Assembly (NCBI GenBank): GCA_963775315.1
Contig: CAVZIN010000010.1
Location: forward strand, 372,001-436,000
DNA from: CAWGHZ01 sp963775315
GTDB taxonomy: Bacteria > Pseudomonadota > Alphaproteobacteria > MPNO01 > DASWLB01
Reading direction: 5' to 3'
DNA: 64,000 nucleotides
Made by a program: the position numbers and the translations under genes. Positions within the stretch are counted from its first letter, which is position 1. Every line of letters starts with the position of its first letter. Positions 63,496 through 64,000 of this stretch are shown here, one piece after another. The notes under the pieces were generated by a model. The model ran no database searches. It had not been told where the DNA came from and saw nothing but the letters and a program-made list of their open reading frames with translations.

Positions 63496-63526
63496 ATCCG
63501 GGGCCCGCAGGCTCCGGATTTTTTTA
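63496..63526 (+). terminator. Rho-independent terminator
   Basis: The stem arms ATCCGG (63496-63501) and CCGGAT (63514-63519), extended by GGCC/GGCT-type pairing around a CGCA loop, are followed by a run of seven T. It lies 27 bases after the stop of the second T9SS gene. Confidence 0.75.
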
Positions 63527-63598
63527 TTCCGGGGGTATACAAAATAAGCCAAAACCCCTTTAGCACCGGCACAACCGTAAAAATAACCCGTCAAAAAA

Positions 63599-63629
63599 CT
63601 TGCAGGACAAAATAACTTGTTTATTTTTG
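63599..63629 (+). promoter_or_regulatory. Bacteroidota-type promoter
   Basis: TTG at 63600-63602 and TATTTTTG at 63622-63629, 19 bases apart. This fits the Bacteroidota primary sigma pattern TTTG-N19-21-TANNTTTG and is unlike alphaproteobacterial promoters. It would drive a gene to the right. Confidence 0.6.
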
Positions 63630-64000
63630 TGTTTTCACAGGATGTGACCGCTGCGCGGTTAACGATCCTCTGAAAATAACCAAGGCTTTTTGCGCAGTTA
63701 CATTATCCTTTTTCCTCTGTAAAAGTTGGCGTCTTTTTTCCTGTTGCTTCGCATCGTTTCGGATGCTGAACAAAGAGGAATGAAACAACCTGGCTGTTGA
63801 TCCGCAACCCGGCTTTTTGGGGATTCAACTTTTAAGAGTCGATGTCGGTGGTGTGGTTGTAACAGACCATTGTGAAAATGAATTTCCGCGGTGACAAAAA
63901 TGAGAATTGGAACGTGTGAAGTGAAGTAGTAAAAACTCAATTGTCCAAAAGCGCGAATGTGCCGCACCCTTCATGGAACAGACTACAGGATAAAAAAAGG
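63630..64000 (+). other. AT-rich end region with a possible broken secreted-protein gene start
   Basis: Downstream of the promoter a frame without a proper ATG reads KITKAFCAVTLSFFLCK from about 63672, which looks like a signal peptide. Its start codon may be lost to a base error (CTGAAAATA at 63670). Later, in another frame, it reads LAVDPQPGFLGIQLLRVDVG and GVVVTDHCENEFP. No family is recognised and the sequence runs to the window end. No RNA gene was seen here. Confidence 0.35.

Noticed and set aside
61690..64000. Recent horizontal transfer of a Bacteroidota segment
   Set aside because: No mobility gene, repeat or tRNA lies at the border, both genes at the join are cut in mid-frame, and Bacteroidota promoter and secretion signals would be useless in this host; a chimeric join is simpler.

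Overview
The first 61.7 kb is GC-rich bacterial DNA that looks alphaproteobacterial. Supporting signs are the ffh-rpsP-rimM-trmD-rplS-leuC-leuD order with leuB and asd close by, a RegB/RegA redox two-component pair, an ECF sigma factor with a ChrR anti-sigma factor, mmcB, and dispersed palindromes built on an 'AAGCAATCCAG' core. Rhodospirillales or a related order is my best guess. The last 2.3 kb (from about 61,690) is AT-rich and Bacteroidota-like: two broken genes for type IX-secreted proteins, a Bacteroidota-type promoter and a terminator. The change occurs inside a TauD-family gene, so the window is most likely a chimeric metagenomic contig. Single-base frameshifts are scattered throughout and are very dense at 18.4-24.0 kb, where they hit essential genes. 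They look like uncorrected read errors, so frameshifted genes are annotated here as genes with disrupted frames.

Layout. 0-13.5 kb holds metabolic and envelope genes: the end of a MetE-like gene, a fasciclin / ECF sigma / ChrR operon, a two-subunit Rieske dioxygenase, an M20 amidohydrolase, a nuclease, acetyl-CoA synthetase, a SleB-like hydrolase, a CoA-ester lyase / BNR-repeat / MoaD-like operon, and asd. 13.7-24 kb holds a HerA-like ATPase, leuB, a second MetE-like gene, a Fet4-like permease, and the leuD-leuC-rplS-trmD-rimM-rpsP-ffh block on the minus strand. 24-29.3 kb holds small membrane proteins, pyrE, a class II aldolase, a TPR-methyltransferase next to a tiny exported peptide, and mmcB.

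29.4-59.3 kb is a large surface-polysaccharide region. It has heptose and nucleotide-sugar enzymes (HldE, a GDP-mannose epimerase-like protein, a UDP-glucuronate decarboxylase-like protein) and six glycosyltransferases. It also has a FkbM methyltransferase, a Wzx-type flippase, two O-antigen-ligase/polymerase-type membrane proteins, a WcaJ-type initiating transferase, a Wzc-type tyrosine kinase, a Wza-type export lipoprotein, an outer-membrane barrel and several unknown exported proteins. Mixed in are a VapBC module, a metallophosphatase, a nucleotidyltransferase, an HprK-related kinase with a PqqD-like partner, a LapG-like protease, and a membrane receptor with a degenerate HD-GYP domain. RegB/RegA follows directly, and a perfect CRP-type palindrome lies upstream of the wza-like gene. 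Redox and CRP/FNR-type control of the polysaccharide is therefore a reasonable hypothesis.

No tRNA, rRNA, CRISPR array, integrase or insertion sequence was recognised.
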